Below are positions 36,635-45,317 of a stretch of DNA of 64,000 nucleotides, piece after piece. Source of the DNA: SZAS-103 sp038316385 (GTDB lineage: Bacteria > Pseudomonadota > Gammaproteobacteria > Xanthomonadales > Xanthomonadaceae); NCBI GenBank assembly GCA_038316385.1, contig JBBQAN010000002.1, positions 124,001-188,000 on the forward strand. The letters are read 5' to 3'. The first letter of the stretch is position 1. The number at the start of each line of letters is the position of its first letter. Made by a program: the position numbers and the translations under genes. Under the pieces are notes generated by a model. It was not told the DNA's origin. It worked only from the letters and a program-made list of their open reading frames with translations, and made no database searches.

Positions 36635-36700
36635 AGTGGCTGAAAAATTTTAACGCGGTTGCAAACTGTTCATTGCGAAAAATCGATCTGAGTTTCGCAA

Positions 36701-37420
36701 TCACTCACGCAACGACACCAGCTGCATCTCGTACACCTCGCCGTTGGGTTCGGTCTGCACGATGCGCACTGGGACGAAGCCGTTGTCGAGGCCAAACCAG
36801 CTTGCGGTGACGCGGCCGCCGGCGCTGTCGCGCACGCGGGTGACAGCAACGGTGCGCATTGATCCGTTCGGCGTGCGCAGGGTTTCTTGCTTGCCGACCT
36901 GATAACGCTCGGTGCCGATGTGTTTGTTATCGGCGACGTTGTAGCTCAGCGTGCCGCGCTTGCCGGCAGTGAGGTCCTGCGCGATTCCGAGCGTCACCGA
37001 TTGGCGGTCGAGCACGCCGGGCTGATAGGGATAATCCTGTTCGCCTTTCTTGTCGATGGCGACGATGCGTCCGGCGGCGGCATCGACGTCGATGCTGCGT
37101 TCGCGCGATTTGAACACGCTGGTTTGGCGATAGCGGTAACTGCGCGTCTCCAGCACACCGCCGTTGACGCGCATCTCGGAGTGCTCGCTCACATCGAACG
37201 CAGCCATCTTGGCGAGTCCGCTGGTTGCCTTGGTCTGCGAGTCGTACGACCAGCCATCGGGCGTTTGCCGCAACGTGAATGTCACGCTTCCGAGCGCGTC
37301 GCCATTGCGAGCGAAATCGTAGGTGGCGGTGTACGGCCGCAGCCCTGTCATCGATGCGGCAGCGGCGAGCAGCAAGGCGATCGGAAGAACCAGCGCGAAT
37401 CTGATATTTGCAATGCGCAT
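36701..37420 (-). CDS. Exported DUF3108-domain protein
   Basis: A 239-residue protein with a signal peptide or anchor (MRIANIRFALVLPIALLLAA) and a beta-rich body with YTATYDFARNGDALGSVTF at the start and VPVRIVQTEPNGEVYEMQLV at the end. This matches DUF3108, an uncharacterised periplasmic family often found beside purN and purM. The ATG at 37420 comes one base after the purN stop, so it is probably co-translated. Function unknown; an outer-envelope lipid or protein-binding beta-barrel is only a guess. Confidence 0.85.
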   Translation of the reverse strand: MRIANIRFALVLPIALLLAAAASMTGLRPYTATYDFARNGDALGSVTFTLRQTPDGWSYDSQTKATSGLAKMAAFDVSEHSEMRVNGGVLETRSYRYRQTSVFKSRERSIDVDAAAGRIVAIDKKGEQDYPYQPGVLDRQSVTLGIAQDLTAGKRGTLSYNVADNKHIGTERYQVGKQETLRTPNGSMRTVAVTRVRDSAGGRVTASWFGLDNGFVPVRIVQTEPNGEVYEMQLVSLRE

Positions 37421-37421
37421 G

Positions 37422-38108
37422 TCAGCCCTGTGGAGATTCGGTGAGTCGGTCATCGTCGCCCAGCAACAAGGGTCGTGACAGGTGGCGACTATCCACGATT
37501 ACCTCTGAACCATCCTGAAAGACGCGCCCCGCCGCAATCCATTCCACACACCGCAACAACAGCGGATGTTCGCGTTCGAGGACGCGTGCTGCAAGATTGG
37601 CGGCAGTGTCGTGTTTGCGAATTGCTACCCGTACCTGCGCAATGACCGGACCGGCATCCAGCGCCGGAATCACGTAATGCACGCTCGCGCCATGTTCGCG
37701 CACTCCTGCGGACAGCGCCTGAGCGTGCGTGCGCAATCCCGGGAAGCGCGGCAGCAGGGACGGATGGATGTTGACGATGCGACCCGCATAACGCTGCACG
37801 GCGCGATCGGTCAGCACGCGCAGATAGCCCGCGCAAACAATGAGGTCGGGTTCCACTGCATCGACCGCATCGCACAATGCATCGTCGAAGTCTTCGCGCG
37901 TTGGATAGTCGGCAGGCAACAGGTCGATTGCTGGAACGTTCGCGATACGCGCGCGTTCGAGCGCCTGCGCCTGCGCGCGATCCGAGAATACGCCGACGAT
38001 CTGGAAACGACATGCAGCATCGCTTTGCGCATCGAGCAACGCCTGCAAGTTGCTGCCGCGCCCGGAGGCGAGCACCGCGATGCGCAACGGCTCAGCCAAT
38101 GTGGACAC
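37422..38108 (-). CDS. purN: Phosphoribosylglycinamide formyltransferase PurN
   Basis: A 228-residue enzyme that formylates GAR using 10-formyl-THF in purine synthesis. RIAVLASGRGSNLQALLDA binds the phosphate, and the active-site IVNIHPSLLPRFPGLRTH contains the catalytic Asn and His. The start is taken as GTG 38108 (MSTLAEPLRIAV), 17 bases inside the purM end; the longer frame to 38201 lies within purM. The C-terminal 20 residues (SRHLSRPLLLGDDDRLTESP) extend past the E. coli length. It follows purM as in most proteobacteria. Confidence 0.93.
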   Translation of the reverse strand: MSTLAEPLRIAVLASGRGSNLQALLDAQSDAACRFQIVGVFSDRAQAQALERARIANVPAIDLLPADYPTREDFDDALCDAVDAVEPDLIVCAGYLRVLTDRAVQRYAGRIVNIHPSLLPRFPGLRTHAQALSAGVREHGASVHYVIPALDAGPVIAQVRVAIRKHDTAANLAARVLEREHPLLLRCVEWIAAGRVFQDGSEVIVDSRHLSRPLLLGDDDRLTESPQG

Positions 38109-39183
38109 GCTCGCCGCTCGTGTTCGCAACCACGCGACCGATCGGGCGATGCGCGAGTCCGGCGCGATCAAGATCGGTGCCGATCGCCGCGACATCCGCA
38201 TCAGCGACGATCAGCACGAAGCCAATGCCGCAATTGAACGTGCGCCACATTTCTTCGCGCGGCACCGCGCCTTCGCGTTGCAGCCAGTCGAACACCGGCG
38301 GCAGTACGATCGCCGAGGCCTCTATGGCGAGGCCGAGGCCGTCGGGCACGACGCGGATGATGTTTTCGGTCAGGCCGCCGCCAGTGATATGCGCGCAGGC
38401 ATGGATGTCGTGTTTGGAGAACAGTTCCAGAATCGGTTTGACGTAGATCGTGGTCGGCGCCATCAGTGCGTCCGCAAGGTTCACGCCGCCGAGATCGAGA
38501 TCGAGCGGACGTCCCGCGCGATCGAGAATGCGCCGGATCAATGAATACCCATTCGAGTGCGGGCCACTGGATGCGATGCCGAGCAGCACGTCGCCGGCAC
38601 GCACCTTCGCGCCGTCGAGGATCTGCGACTTCTCGACCGCGCCGACGCAGAAGCCTGCCAAATCGTATTCGCCGGGCGGATACATGTCGGGCATCTCGGC
38701 GGTTTCTCCGCCGATCAGTGCGCAGCCAGCGAGTTCGCAGCCGCGCGCGATCCCGCCGACCACCGCAACTGTGGTGTCCACGTCCAGCTTGCCGGTCGCG
38801 AAGTAGTCGAGGAAGAACAGCGATTCCGCACCTTGCACCAGCACGTCGTTGACGCACATGCCGACGAGGTCGATGCCGATGGTGTCGTGGCGGTTCAACT
38901 GCTGCGCGAGCTTGAGCTTGGTGCCGACGCCATCGGTGCCCGAGACGAGCACCGGTTCCCTGTAACGCCCGGACAGGTCGAACAATGCACCGAAACCGCC
39001 CAGACCGCCCATCACGCCGGGCCGGAACGTCCGCTGAACCAACGGCTTGATGCGCTCGACCACGGCATTGCCCGCATCGATATCGACGCCGGCATCGCGA
39101 TAGGTCAGCGGGGCGGATGGATTCGATGGCAGGGACAAGAGGCGGCTCCGCGCGGCGATCGCGATGGTCTTGAAGCCGGGCAT
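38092..39183 (-). CDS. purM: Phosphoribosylformylglycinamidine cyclo-ligase PurM
   Basis: A roughly 363-residue AIR synthetase. PLTYRDAGVDIDAGNAVVER, VSGTDGVGTKLKLA and the ATP-site ALIGGETAEMPDMY are clear. The start is uncertain: ATG 39183 gives an unusual lead of about 25 residues rich in Ala and Arg, whereas TTG 39138 would give a length closer to the E. coli protein. It is divergent from the DUF2066 gene, with 69 bases between ATG starts. Confidence 0.92.
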   Translation of the reverse strand: MPGFKTIAIAARSRLLSLPSNPSAPLTYRDAGVDIDAGNAVVERIKPLVQRTFRPGVMGGLGGFGALFDLSGRYREPVLVSGTDGVGTKLKLAQQLNRHDTIGIDLVGMCVNDVLVQGAESLFFLDYFATGKLDVDTTVAVVGGIARGCELAGCALIGGETAEMPDMYPPGEYDLAGFCVGAVEKSQILDGAKVRAGDVLLGIASSGPHSNGYSLIRRILDRAGRPLDLDLGGVNLADALMAPTTIYVKPILELFSKHDIHACAHITGGGLTENIIRVVPDGLGLAIEASAIVLPPVFDWLQREGAVPREEMWRTFNCGIGFVLIVADADVAAIGTDLDRAGLAHRPIGRVVANTSGERVHIG

Positions 39184-39252
39184 TCTAGCAGCGCCGTTAC
39201 GGCGCAGTGCCGCTACGGCATAATCACGCATTGACCACACCCGGATGCAACC

Positions 39253-40293
39253 ATGCGCCACGCGATCGCCTGCCTGATCCTCGCCTTCTGCCAGTTGGCG
39301 TCCATCGGCATCGCACGTGCCGCCGACGACCTTTACGAGGGCAGCGCGATGGTCAACAGCCAGGGCCCCGGCGAACGTGGTGTCGCGCTGCAGCGGGCAC
39401 TGGCGCAGGTCGTCGTCAAGCTCAGCGGCCAGCGCAACGCGGCATCGCTGCCGCAGGTGCGCGGGCTGCTCGGCGCGGCCGGTCGGCTCGTGGAGGGTTC
39501 GCGTTACAGCGCCGAATCCGAAACCATCAATGGCGCGCCGATCTATCGGCAGAAGCTCACCGCGCATTTCGACCGCAGCGGCGTGGATGCGCTGCTCGCC
39601 GGCGCGGGCTTGCCGGTATGGCCGTCGCCGCGCGCGCCGGTGGTGTTGTGGCTGGTGATTGACGACGGCCATGGCGCCCGTCTGGTCGGTTCCGCGCATG
39701 CCAACGCGGTGAAGTCGCTGACCGATCGCGCGGCCGATCGCGGGGTGAGCGTCGTGTTGCCCGCCGCGACCGCGATCGAATCGCAGATCGCGTTGCTCGC
39801 TTCGGGGATCGGCCCGGCGCAAGCGGTGGTATTGCCATCAGCGGCTTACGGGTCGGATCAATTGGTCGGCAAGCTCGTGCGCACCGCCGGCGGCTGGAAT
39901 GCGCAATGGATCCTGCTCGACGGCGGTATCGAGCTCAATCGCTGGAGCGAGACCAATCCCGATGCGCGCCTGGCGATGGCCAACGCAGCCGATGGCGCGG
40001 CCGATGCGCTTGCGCGGAAATACTCGAAAATCGCCGTCGGCAGCCCTGCCGGCACGTTCGCCATCGAGATCGACGGCGTCCGCTCAGGCGACGATTACGT
40101 CCGCGTGATGGGGTATCTGGAAGGCATCGGCATCGTGCGCAAGATCGTCTTGCTTGGCGCGACCGATGATCGCCTGCGCATGCAACTCGATCTATCCATC
40201 GGCATCGATGGATTCCGCAACGTGATCGCGGTCGGGCAGGTTCTGGAACTCGAAAGCGATGGCGAAACGCCGGTGTTCCGCCTGCGACCGTGA
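39253..40293 (+). CDS. Exported DUF2066-domain protein
   Basis: A 346-residue protein with a signal peptide (MRHAIACLILAFCQLASIGIA, cleaved after ARA) followed by a DUF2066 region: LYEGSAMVNSQGPGERGVAL, LAQVVVKLSGQRNA and APVVLWLVIDDG. The family is uncharacterised and typically lies between purM and a CDP-alcohol phosphatidyltransferase gene, as here. Its stop overlaps the next gene's GTG by four bases. Its place in a conserved block with hda suggests a housekeeping envelope role, but no activity is known. Confidence 0.85.
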   Translation: MRHAIACLILAFCQLASIGIARAADDLYEGSAMVNSQGPGERGVALQRALAQVVVKLSGQRNAASLPQVRGLLGAAGRLVEGSRYSAESETINGAPIYRQKLTAHFDRSGVDALLAGAGLPVWPSPRAPVVLWLVIDDGHGARLVGSAHANAVKSLTDRAADRGVSVVLPAATAIESQIALLASGIGPAQAVVLPSAAYGSDQLVGKLVRTAGGWNAQWILLDGGIELNRWSETNPDARLAMANAADGAADALARKYSKIAVGSPAGTFAIEIDGVRSGDDYVRVMGYLEGIGIVRKIVLLGATDDRLRMQLDLSIGIDGFRNVIAVGQVLELESDGETPVFRLRP

Positions 40294-40850
40294 ACCTGCG
40301 CCAGCTACCCAATCTGATTACCGGCGCACGCATGGTGTTGGTGCTGCCGTTGATGTGGAGCCTGCGCAATGGAGCGTACGGGATGGCGCTTGCAATTGCG
40401 CTGGTCGCGGGCGCAACCGACGCACTGGATGGCTGGCTGGCAAAGCGTTTCGGATGGCAGACGCCGCTCGGCGGATTGCTCGATCCGGTCGCCGACAAGT
40501 TGCTGCTGGTCGCGAGTTTCGTCGGCTTGTGGTTGGCAAATGCAGTCCCGGGCTGGCTGGTCGTACTGGTCATCGCGCGCGACATCGTCATCGTCAGCGG
40601 GGCGGTCGCATACAACGCGATCGTCGGACCGGTGGAGGGTAATCCAACCGCGCTCGGCAAGAGCACCACGGTCGTGCAGATCGGGCTGGTGCTGATGTTG
40701 CTGGTCGGACTGGCCTGGAAACCGACGCCCGAAGGCGTGCGGATCGCAGGGACCTGGCTGATTGCCGCGCTCACATTCGCGAGCGGCATCGATTATGTTG
40801 TGCGCTGGAGCCTGCGCGCGCGCACCGCGCTGCGGGCAAAACAACAGTGA
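40290..40850 (+). CDS. CDP-alcohol phosphatidyltransferase family membrane protein
   Basis: A 186-residue integral membrane enzyme with the family signature D-x2-DG-x2-A-x-R-x8-G-x3-D-x3-D seen as DALDGWLAKRFGWQTPLGGL and LDPVADK (about residues 45-71). It joins a CDP-activated lipid to a small alcohol, as in phosphatidylglycerophosphate synthesis; the exact product is not clear, and related genes here are often annotated as PgsA-like. The start is GTG 40290, coupled to the preceding gene. The AI-2E transporter starts 22 bases after its stop. Confidence 0.85.
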   Translation: MNLRQLPNLITGARMVLVLPLMWSLRNGAYGMALAIALVAGATDALDGWLAKRFGWQTPLGGLLDPVADKLLLVASFVGLWLANAVPGWLVVLVIARDIVIVSGAVAYNAIVGPVEGNPTALGKSTTVVQIGLVLMLLVGLAWKPTPEGVRIAGTWLIAALTFASGIDYVVRWSLRARTALRAKQQ

Positions 40851-40872
40851 CGATGCGCCACGGAGCGATGCA

Positions 40873-42084
40873 ATGATTGCGAACGACACATCACCTGCCG
40901 CACCCGCCGACGAAGCGCGCGACGATTCGCGGCGCTGGCAGTGGCTGGCGTTCGCGATCGTAATCGGTGTGTTGATCTGGTTGCTGGCGCCGGTGCTGAC
41001 ACCGTTCGCGATTTCGCTGTTTTTCGGCTATCTGGGCGATCCGCTGGTCGATCGCCTGGAACGCGCGCGCATGAGTCGCACCTTCGCGGTGTGCCTGGTG
41101 TTCTTCGTGATGTTTGCGCTGATCGTGCTCGCGCTGCTGCTGCTGGTTCCGCTGCTCAGCGATCAGATCGGCCACTCGATCGAGCAGATGCCGGTGTACG
41201 CCGCGTGGCTGCACAACACCGCGCTGCCGTGGATCAAGTTGCGCACGCATGTCGATCTGGCGCCGTACTTCGATCCGCAGCAGCTGATCCAGATGTTGCG
41301 GACGCATTGGGAACAGGCCGGCGGCGTCGCGACGAACGTACTCGGCGGATTGTCGCGATCGAGTTTGCGGCTGTTCGAAATCCTCGCGAACATCTGTCTG
41401 GTGCCGGTGCTGTCGTTCTATTTCTTGCGCGATTGGGATGTGCTGGTCGCGCGCGTGGACGCGTTGTTGCCGCGCAAGCTGCAACCCACCATCGCCCGGC
41501 TCGCGCGCGAATCGGACGAGACGCTCGGCGGTTTCCTGCGCGGCCAGATGTCGGTGATGCTCGCGCTCGGAATCATCTACGCGATCGGCTTGACGATGGT
41601 CGGCCTCGACCTCGCCTTGCTGGTCGGGTTTATCGCGGGCCTGGTGAGTTTCGTGCCTTACCTCGGCGCGATTATTGGCGTATTGCTCAGCGTGATCGCC
41701 GCGCTCGTGCAGTTCAGCGATGGCTGGCATGTGTTGATGGTGCTCTGCGTGTTTGCATTCGGCCTGACCATGGAGTCGTATGTATTGGTGCCGCGCCTGG
41801 TCGGCGACAAGATCGGCATGCACCCGGTCGGGGTGATTTTCGCGCTGATGGCCGGCGCGCAATTGTTCGGATTTCTCGGTGTGCTGCTGGCCCTGCCGGT
41901 CTCGGCGATAGCGATGGTGCTGCTGCGCTACGGCTACGAGCGCTATACCGCAAGCAAGCTATACGTCGGACCGACGGTTGTGGTCGCCGAGGAACCGGTT
42001 CCGCTGATCGTGGTCGGCGAACGCATGCATCCTGTCGATGGCGATGATGCCGCGTGCGGCGATCAGTCGCCGATCGCTTCGTGA
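40873..42084 (+). CDS. AI-2E family transporter (PerM-like)
   Basis: A 403-residue membrane protein with about eight helices and the family's long periplasmic loop (about residues 95-180). IALMAG-like motifs near the C-terminus (GVIFALMAGAQLFGFLGVLL) and GFIAGLVSFVPYLGAIIGVL are typical of the AI-2E/PerM group, some members of which export signals or antiport Na+/H+. The substrate is not predictable. The start is ATG 40873 after CGGAG. The C-terminal end is a charged cytoplasmic tail. It directly precedes hda, a conserved placement. Confidence 0.88.
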   Translation: MIANDTSPAAPADEARDDSRRWQWLAFAIVIGVLIWLLAPVLTPFAISLFFGYLGDPLVDRLERARMSRTFAVCLVFFVMFALIVLALLLLVPLLSDQIGHSIEQMPVYAAWLHNTALPWIKLRTHVDLAPYFDPQQLIQMLRTHWEQAGGVATNVLGGLSRSSLRLFEILANICLVPVLSFYFLRDWDVLVARVDALLPRKLQPTIARLARESDETLGGFLRGQMSVMLALGIIYAIGLTMVGLDLALLVGFIAGLVSFVPYLGAIIGVLLSVIAALVQFSDGWHVLMVLCVFAFGLTMESYVLVPRLVGDKIGMHPVGVIFALMAGAQLFGFLGVLLALPVSAIAMVLLRYGYERYTASKLYVGPTVVVAEEPVPLIVVGERMHPVDGDDAACGDQSPIAS

Positions 42085-42123
42085 GCGCGATTGTTGTGAG
42101 AGCGTGTCGATGAGCGGCATGAC

Positions 42124-42825
42124 GTGAGCATGCTGCAACTGCCGCTCGGCCTGCGTTATCCGCCGGACCAGCGATTGCACCACTATCGTGATGCGCCGCA
42201 TGGCTTGTTGCCACTGTTGTCGCTGCTGGCGTCGGGCGCAAGCCACGACAGCCTGTTTTTGTCTGGCGCGTCGGGTTCGGGGATGAGCCATCTATTGCTC
42301 GCGACCTGCGCGGAGGCGAATGCTGTGAATCGCGTCGTCGCCTATCTGCCGTTGCACGCGTTCGGCGCGCGCGCGACCGACGCGCTAGCGCATCAGGGCG
42401 CGGTGGATCTGGCCTGCGTCGATGACGTGCATGCGATTGCCGGCGATCGCGAAGCCGAGGTCGCATTGTTCGATCTTCACAATCGTGTGCGCGATCGCGG
42501 CGGCGCGCTGTTGTACGCGGCAGATGCGACGCCGCAGCAACTCGCGCTCGTGTTGCCCGACCTGCGCTCGCGTCTCGCGCAATGCACGCAATTCCCATTG
42601 ACAGTACCCGACGAAACCCAACGGCGCACCATCCTGCGCGAACGCGCCGCTGCGCGCGGACTGGAGATCGACGATGCGGCGATGGACTACCTGTTCCGCC
42701 GCGCAGACCGCAATCTCGGCATGTTGACTGAACTGCTTGATCGTCTCGATCGCGCATCGCTGGCGGCGCAGCGGCGGATCACGGTGCCGTTTATGCGCGA
42801 GGTGTTGGAGATGGGACAGGATTGA
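42124..42825 (+). CDS. hda: DnaA regulatory inactivator Hda
   Basis: A 233-residue AAA+ DnaA-related protein. Hda binds the sliding clamp and stimulates ATP hydrolysis by DnaA to stop over-initiation of replication. The clamp-binding motif is QLPL near the N-terminus. The P-loop region reads GASGSGMSHLLLA: where DnaA has Lys and E. coli Hda has Arg, this protein has Met. The sensor region is VDLACVDDVHAI and the C-terminus DRASLAAQRRITVPFMREVL is typical. The start is GTG 42124; ATG 42130 is equally possible. A bidirectional terminator follows. Confidence 0.9.
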   Translation: MSMLQLPLGLRYPPDQRLHHYRDAPHGLLPLLSLLASGASHDSLFLSGASGSGMSHLLLATCAEANAVNRVVAYLPLHAFGARATDALAHQGAVDLACVDDVHAIAGDREAEVALFDLHNRVRDRGGALLYAADATPQQLALVLPDLRSRLAQCTQFPLTVPDETQRRTILRERAAARGLEIDDAAMDYLFRRADRNLGMLTELLDRLDRASLAAQRRITVPFMREVLEMGQD

Positions 42826-42842
42826 TTGCCGCCACAAAATGG

Positions 42843-42873
42843 AAAAAAAACCCCCGCAATGCGGGGGTCTTTC
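42843..42873. terminator. Bidirectional rho-independent terminator
   Basis: An 8-base GC-rich stem (42850-42857 and 42861-42868, ACCCCCGC/GCGGGGGT) with a three-base loop lies between hda and the convergent M13 peptidase. On the minus strand it is followed by eight U, a strong terminator for the peptidase gene; on the plus strand the tail is UCUUU, weaker, for hda. Confidence 0.85.
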
Positions 42874-42894
42874 CAACACGAATCGAACCGTCAT

Positions 42895-45021
42895 TTACCA
42901 GATGACCACCTGCTTGTCGTCCGGACGCACCATCGCGTCGCCTGCCTTGCATTCGAATGCCTGCGCGAACGCGGGCATGTTCGACGGCGCACCCATCGCA
43001 CGGAACTGCGCCGGCGAATGCGGATCGGTGTTCACGCGAACAGCCGCTTCTTCCGGCTTGAAGCTGCGCCGCCAAATGTTGGCGAAGTTCATGAAGAAGC
43101 GTTGCTCTTCGGTGTAGCCATCGACCTTGGTGCTGGGCTGGTAATCCGGGTTGTCCGCAAGCGCCTTCTGCAACGCATCGTAGGCGACGTTGATACCGCC
43201 AAGGTCGGCGATATTCTCGCCCAGGGTCAACTCGCCCTTGACGTGCACGTCCTTGCCGTCCTTGTCCTTCAGTGCGACGTAATCGTTGAACTGTGCGACC
43301 AGCTTGCCGGTGCGTTCCTTGAATCCCTTCATGTCTGTCGGCGTCCACCAATCGCTTTGATTGCCCTGGGCATCGAATTGCGCGCCCTGGTCGTCGTAGC
43401 CATGGGTCATCTCGTGGCCGATCACCGCGCCGATGCCGCCGTAATTGAGCGCGGGATCGGCCTTGGCGTCGAAGAACGGCGGTTGCAGGATCGCGGCCGG
43501 GAACACGATCTCGTTCTGCAGCGGGTTGTAGTACGCGTTCACCGTCTGCGGCGTCATGCCCCATTCGGTGCGATCGACGGGCTTGCCGATCTTGCCAAGC
43601 TGCCAGCGCGTGTTGAATTCGTTGGCCGCAAGCACGTTGTCGAGATAGCTGTCACGCGAAATCCTCAGACCGGTCCAATCGCGCCACTTGGTCGGATAAC
43701 CGATCTTCGGCATGAAGCTCGCCCACTTTTCCATCGCCTTCTTCTTGGTGTCGTCGCCCATCCAGCTCACCTTCTCGATGCGCGCCTTCAGCGCATCGCG
43801 CAAGTTTCCGACGAGTTTTTCGGCAGATGCTTTCGCTTCCGGGGTGAAGTACTGCTTGACGTATAACTGCCCCAGCGCTTCGCCGGTGTCGTCGTTGACC
43901 GATGCCAGCACGCGCTTCCAGCGCACCTTCTGTTCCTTCTGCCCGTGCAGGGTCTTGTTGTAGAAATCGAAGTGTTCGGTGACGAGATCGTCGTTGAGAT
44001 AGGGGGACGCGCCGTCGATCGCATGGAAGCGCAGGTATGCCTTCCAGTCGTCCACGCTGACCTTGGTCAGCATCTTGTCGAACTCGCCGAAGAACTTCGC
44101 CTCGGCCAGCGAGAAGCCCTTCACGTCCTTCACGCCGATGCCGTCGAAGAATTTCTCCCACGAGAAATGCGGGGTGATCTTGTCGGCTTCGGCGACAGTG
44201 CGCATGGTGTACTGGTTCTTGGTATCGCGCTGCTCGATCGGGCTCAGCGATGCGCCGGCCAGTTCGGTTTCGATCGCCATCACCGCAGCGGCCTGCTTCT
44301 TGGCATCGTCGGCAGAAACGCCGGCGAGTTGCAGGGTCTTGGCGATGTGCGCGACGTAGCCATCGCGGATGTTCTGGTATTGCGCGTCGGAGTAATACGC
44401 TTTCTCGGGCAGGTTGGTGCCGCCGCCAAACGCGTAGCCGATCACCGTGGACGAGTTCTTGAAGTCGGGCTGGCCGCCGAAGCCGAACACGTCGACGATG
44501 CCCTTGGCGTAATTCGCATCGATGTAGGAAGCGATGTCGTCCGGCGTTTTGATCGCATCGATTTGGTCGAGGATCGGCTTGAGTTTCGTCGCGGCAGGGG
44601 TGCCGTTGATCTTGGCCTCGTCCATGCCGCTCGCATACAGATCACCGACGAGTTGCTCCAGCGAACCGGCGGACGGCGAGGTCTTCGCGAGGCCTTCGAC
44701 GATGGCTTTCTGCGCGTTTTCCGAGCGCTGGTCGAGCATCTCGAACGTGCCCCACGAGGTGCGGTCGGACGGAATCGGGTTGGCGGCAAGCCATTTGTTG
44801 TCCACGAAACCATGCAGGTCGTCGCAGGGTTTGATTGAGGTATCCAGATCCGCGAGTTTGAGCGTGCTGGTCGCGCCGAGATCCGCAGGTGCGCTGGCTT
44901 CAGCGGCGGGCTTGTCAGCAGCGGCGACGGGAGCGGTCGCAGCGGGCTGGTTCTGTTGCGAGCATGCCGCCAGGGCGACGAGTACGGCGAGGCTGAGGGG
45001 CTTGTACGGACGCATTTTCAT
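42895..45021 (-). CDS. M13-family zinc metallopeptidase, lipoprotein
   Basis: A 708-residue neprilysin/PepO-like peptidase. The N-terminus has a lipoprotein signal with lipobox VALAAC (Cys20) and an Ala/Pro-rich linker. The zinc site is HEMTH near residues 536-540 with the third ligand in GENIADLGG about 60 residues later, and NAYYNPLQNEIVFPAAIL just before. The C-terminus ends in W, as in the M13 family. It would cleave short peptides in the periplasm or at the outer membrane. The gene is divergent from the beta-CASP hydrolase, and the gap carries an inverted repeat shared in part with the upstream region of the DUF885 peptidase. Confidence 0.92.
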   Translation of the reverse strand: MKMRPYKPLSLAVLVALAACSQQNQPAATAPVAAADKPAAEASAPADLGATSTLKLADLDTSIKPCDDLHGFVDNKWLAANPIPSDRTSWGTFEMLDQRSENAQKAIVEGLAKTSPSAGSLEQLVGDLYASGMDEAKINGTPAATKLKPILDQIDAIKTPDDIASYIDANYAKGIVDVFGFGGQPDFKNSSTVIGYAFGGGTNLPEKAYYSDAQYQNIRDGYVAHIAKTLQLAGVSADDAKKQAAAVMAIETELAGASLSPIEQRDTKNQYTMRTVAEADKITPHFSWEKFFDGIGVKDVKGFSLAEAKFFGEFDKMLTKVSVDDWKAYLRFHAIDGASPYLNDDLVTEHFDFYNKTLHGQKEQKVRWKRVLASVNDDTGEALGQLYVKQYFTPEAKASAEKLVGNLRDALKARIEKVSWMGDDTKKKAMEKWASFMPKIGYPTKWRDWTGLRISRDSYLDNVLAANEFNTRWQLGKIGKPVDRTEWGMTPQTVNAYYNPLQNEIVFPAAILQPPFFDAKADPALNYGGIGAVIGHEMTHGYDDQGAQFDAQGNQSDWWTPTDMKGFKERTGKLVAQFNDYVALKDKDGKDVHVKGELTLGENIADLGGINVAYDALQKALADNPDYQPSTKVDGYTEEQRFFMNFANIWRRSFKPEEAAVRVNTDPHSPAQFRAMGAPSNMPAFAQAFECKAGDAMVRPDDKQVVIW

Positions 45022-45177
45022 GAACTCTCCTGGGACCTGCGGAATGAGTGGTTTGGAAATATTTGATCTAAACAGTTTGACGAAATCGGCGATGCCGATT
45101 CCAGAGGGCCAGCCACGGCCCGCACGCGCATGGCGCGAGGACGCACTGTAGGCCGCAATGACTCTGCGCGACTGTGT

Positions 45178-45200
45178 CGAAGGTCATGCAGGACATGACC
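45178..45200. promoter_or_regulatory. GGTCATG-N5-CATGACC inverted repeat upstream of M13 peptidase
   Basis: A perfect 7-base inverted repeat (45182-45188 and 45194-45200) with a 5-base centre lies in the divergent gap about 165 bases upstream of the M13 peptidase and about 120 bases upstream of the beta-CASP gene. Its left part (45178-45192, CGAAGGTCATGCAGG) recurs exactly at 51475-51489 upstream of the other exported metallopeptidase. It may be an operator. Confidence 0.4.
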
Positions 45201-45260
45201 GAATCGTTACTTTAGTCGTTTGGTGTGCGTCGATTGCGAAAGTTTTTGTAAAGTTTTCGT

Positions 45261-45289
45261 TTGCGCGGCATCTCACGAACGCATGTTAA
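45261..45289 (+). promoter_or_regulatory. Candidate sigma-70 promoter for the beta-CASP gene
   Basis: TTGCGC (45261-45266) and TGTTAA (45284-45289) are 17 bases apart, giving a predicted start near 45296 and a 22-base leader containing the ribosome-binding site. The surrounding sequence is AT-rich compared with the window. Confidence 0.35.
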
Positions 45290-45317
45290 CGTCGCACTTT
45301 CCCTCTGGAGCATCATC

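Noticed and set aside
40891..41862. 323-codon frame antisense to the AI-2E family transporter
   Set aside because: His/Arg/Gln-rich shadow of a membrane protein gene, with no family.
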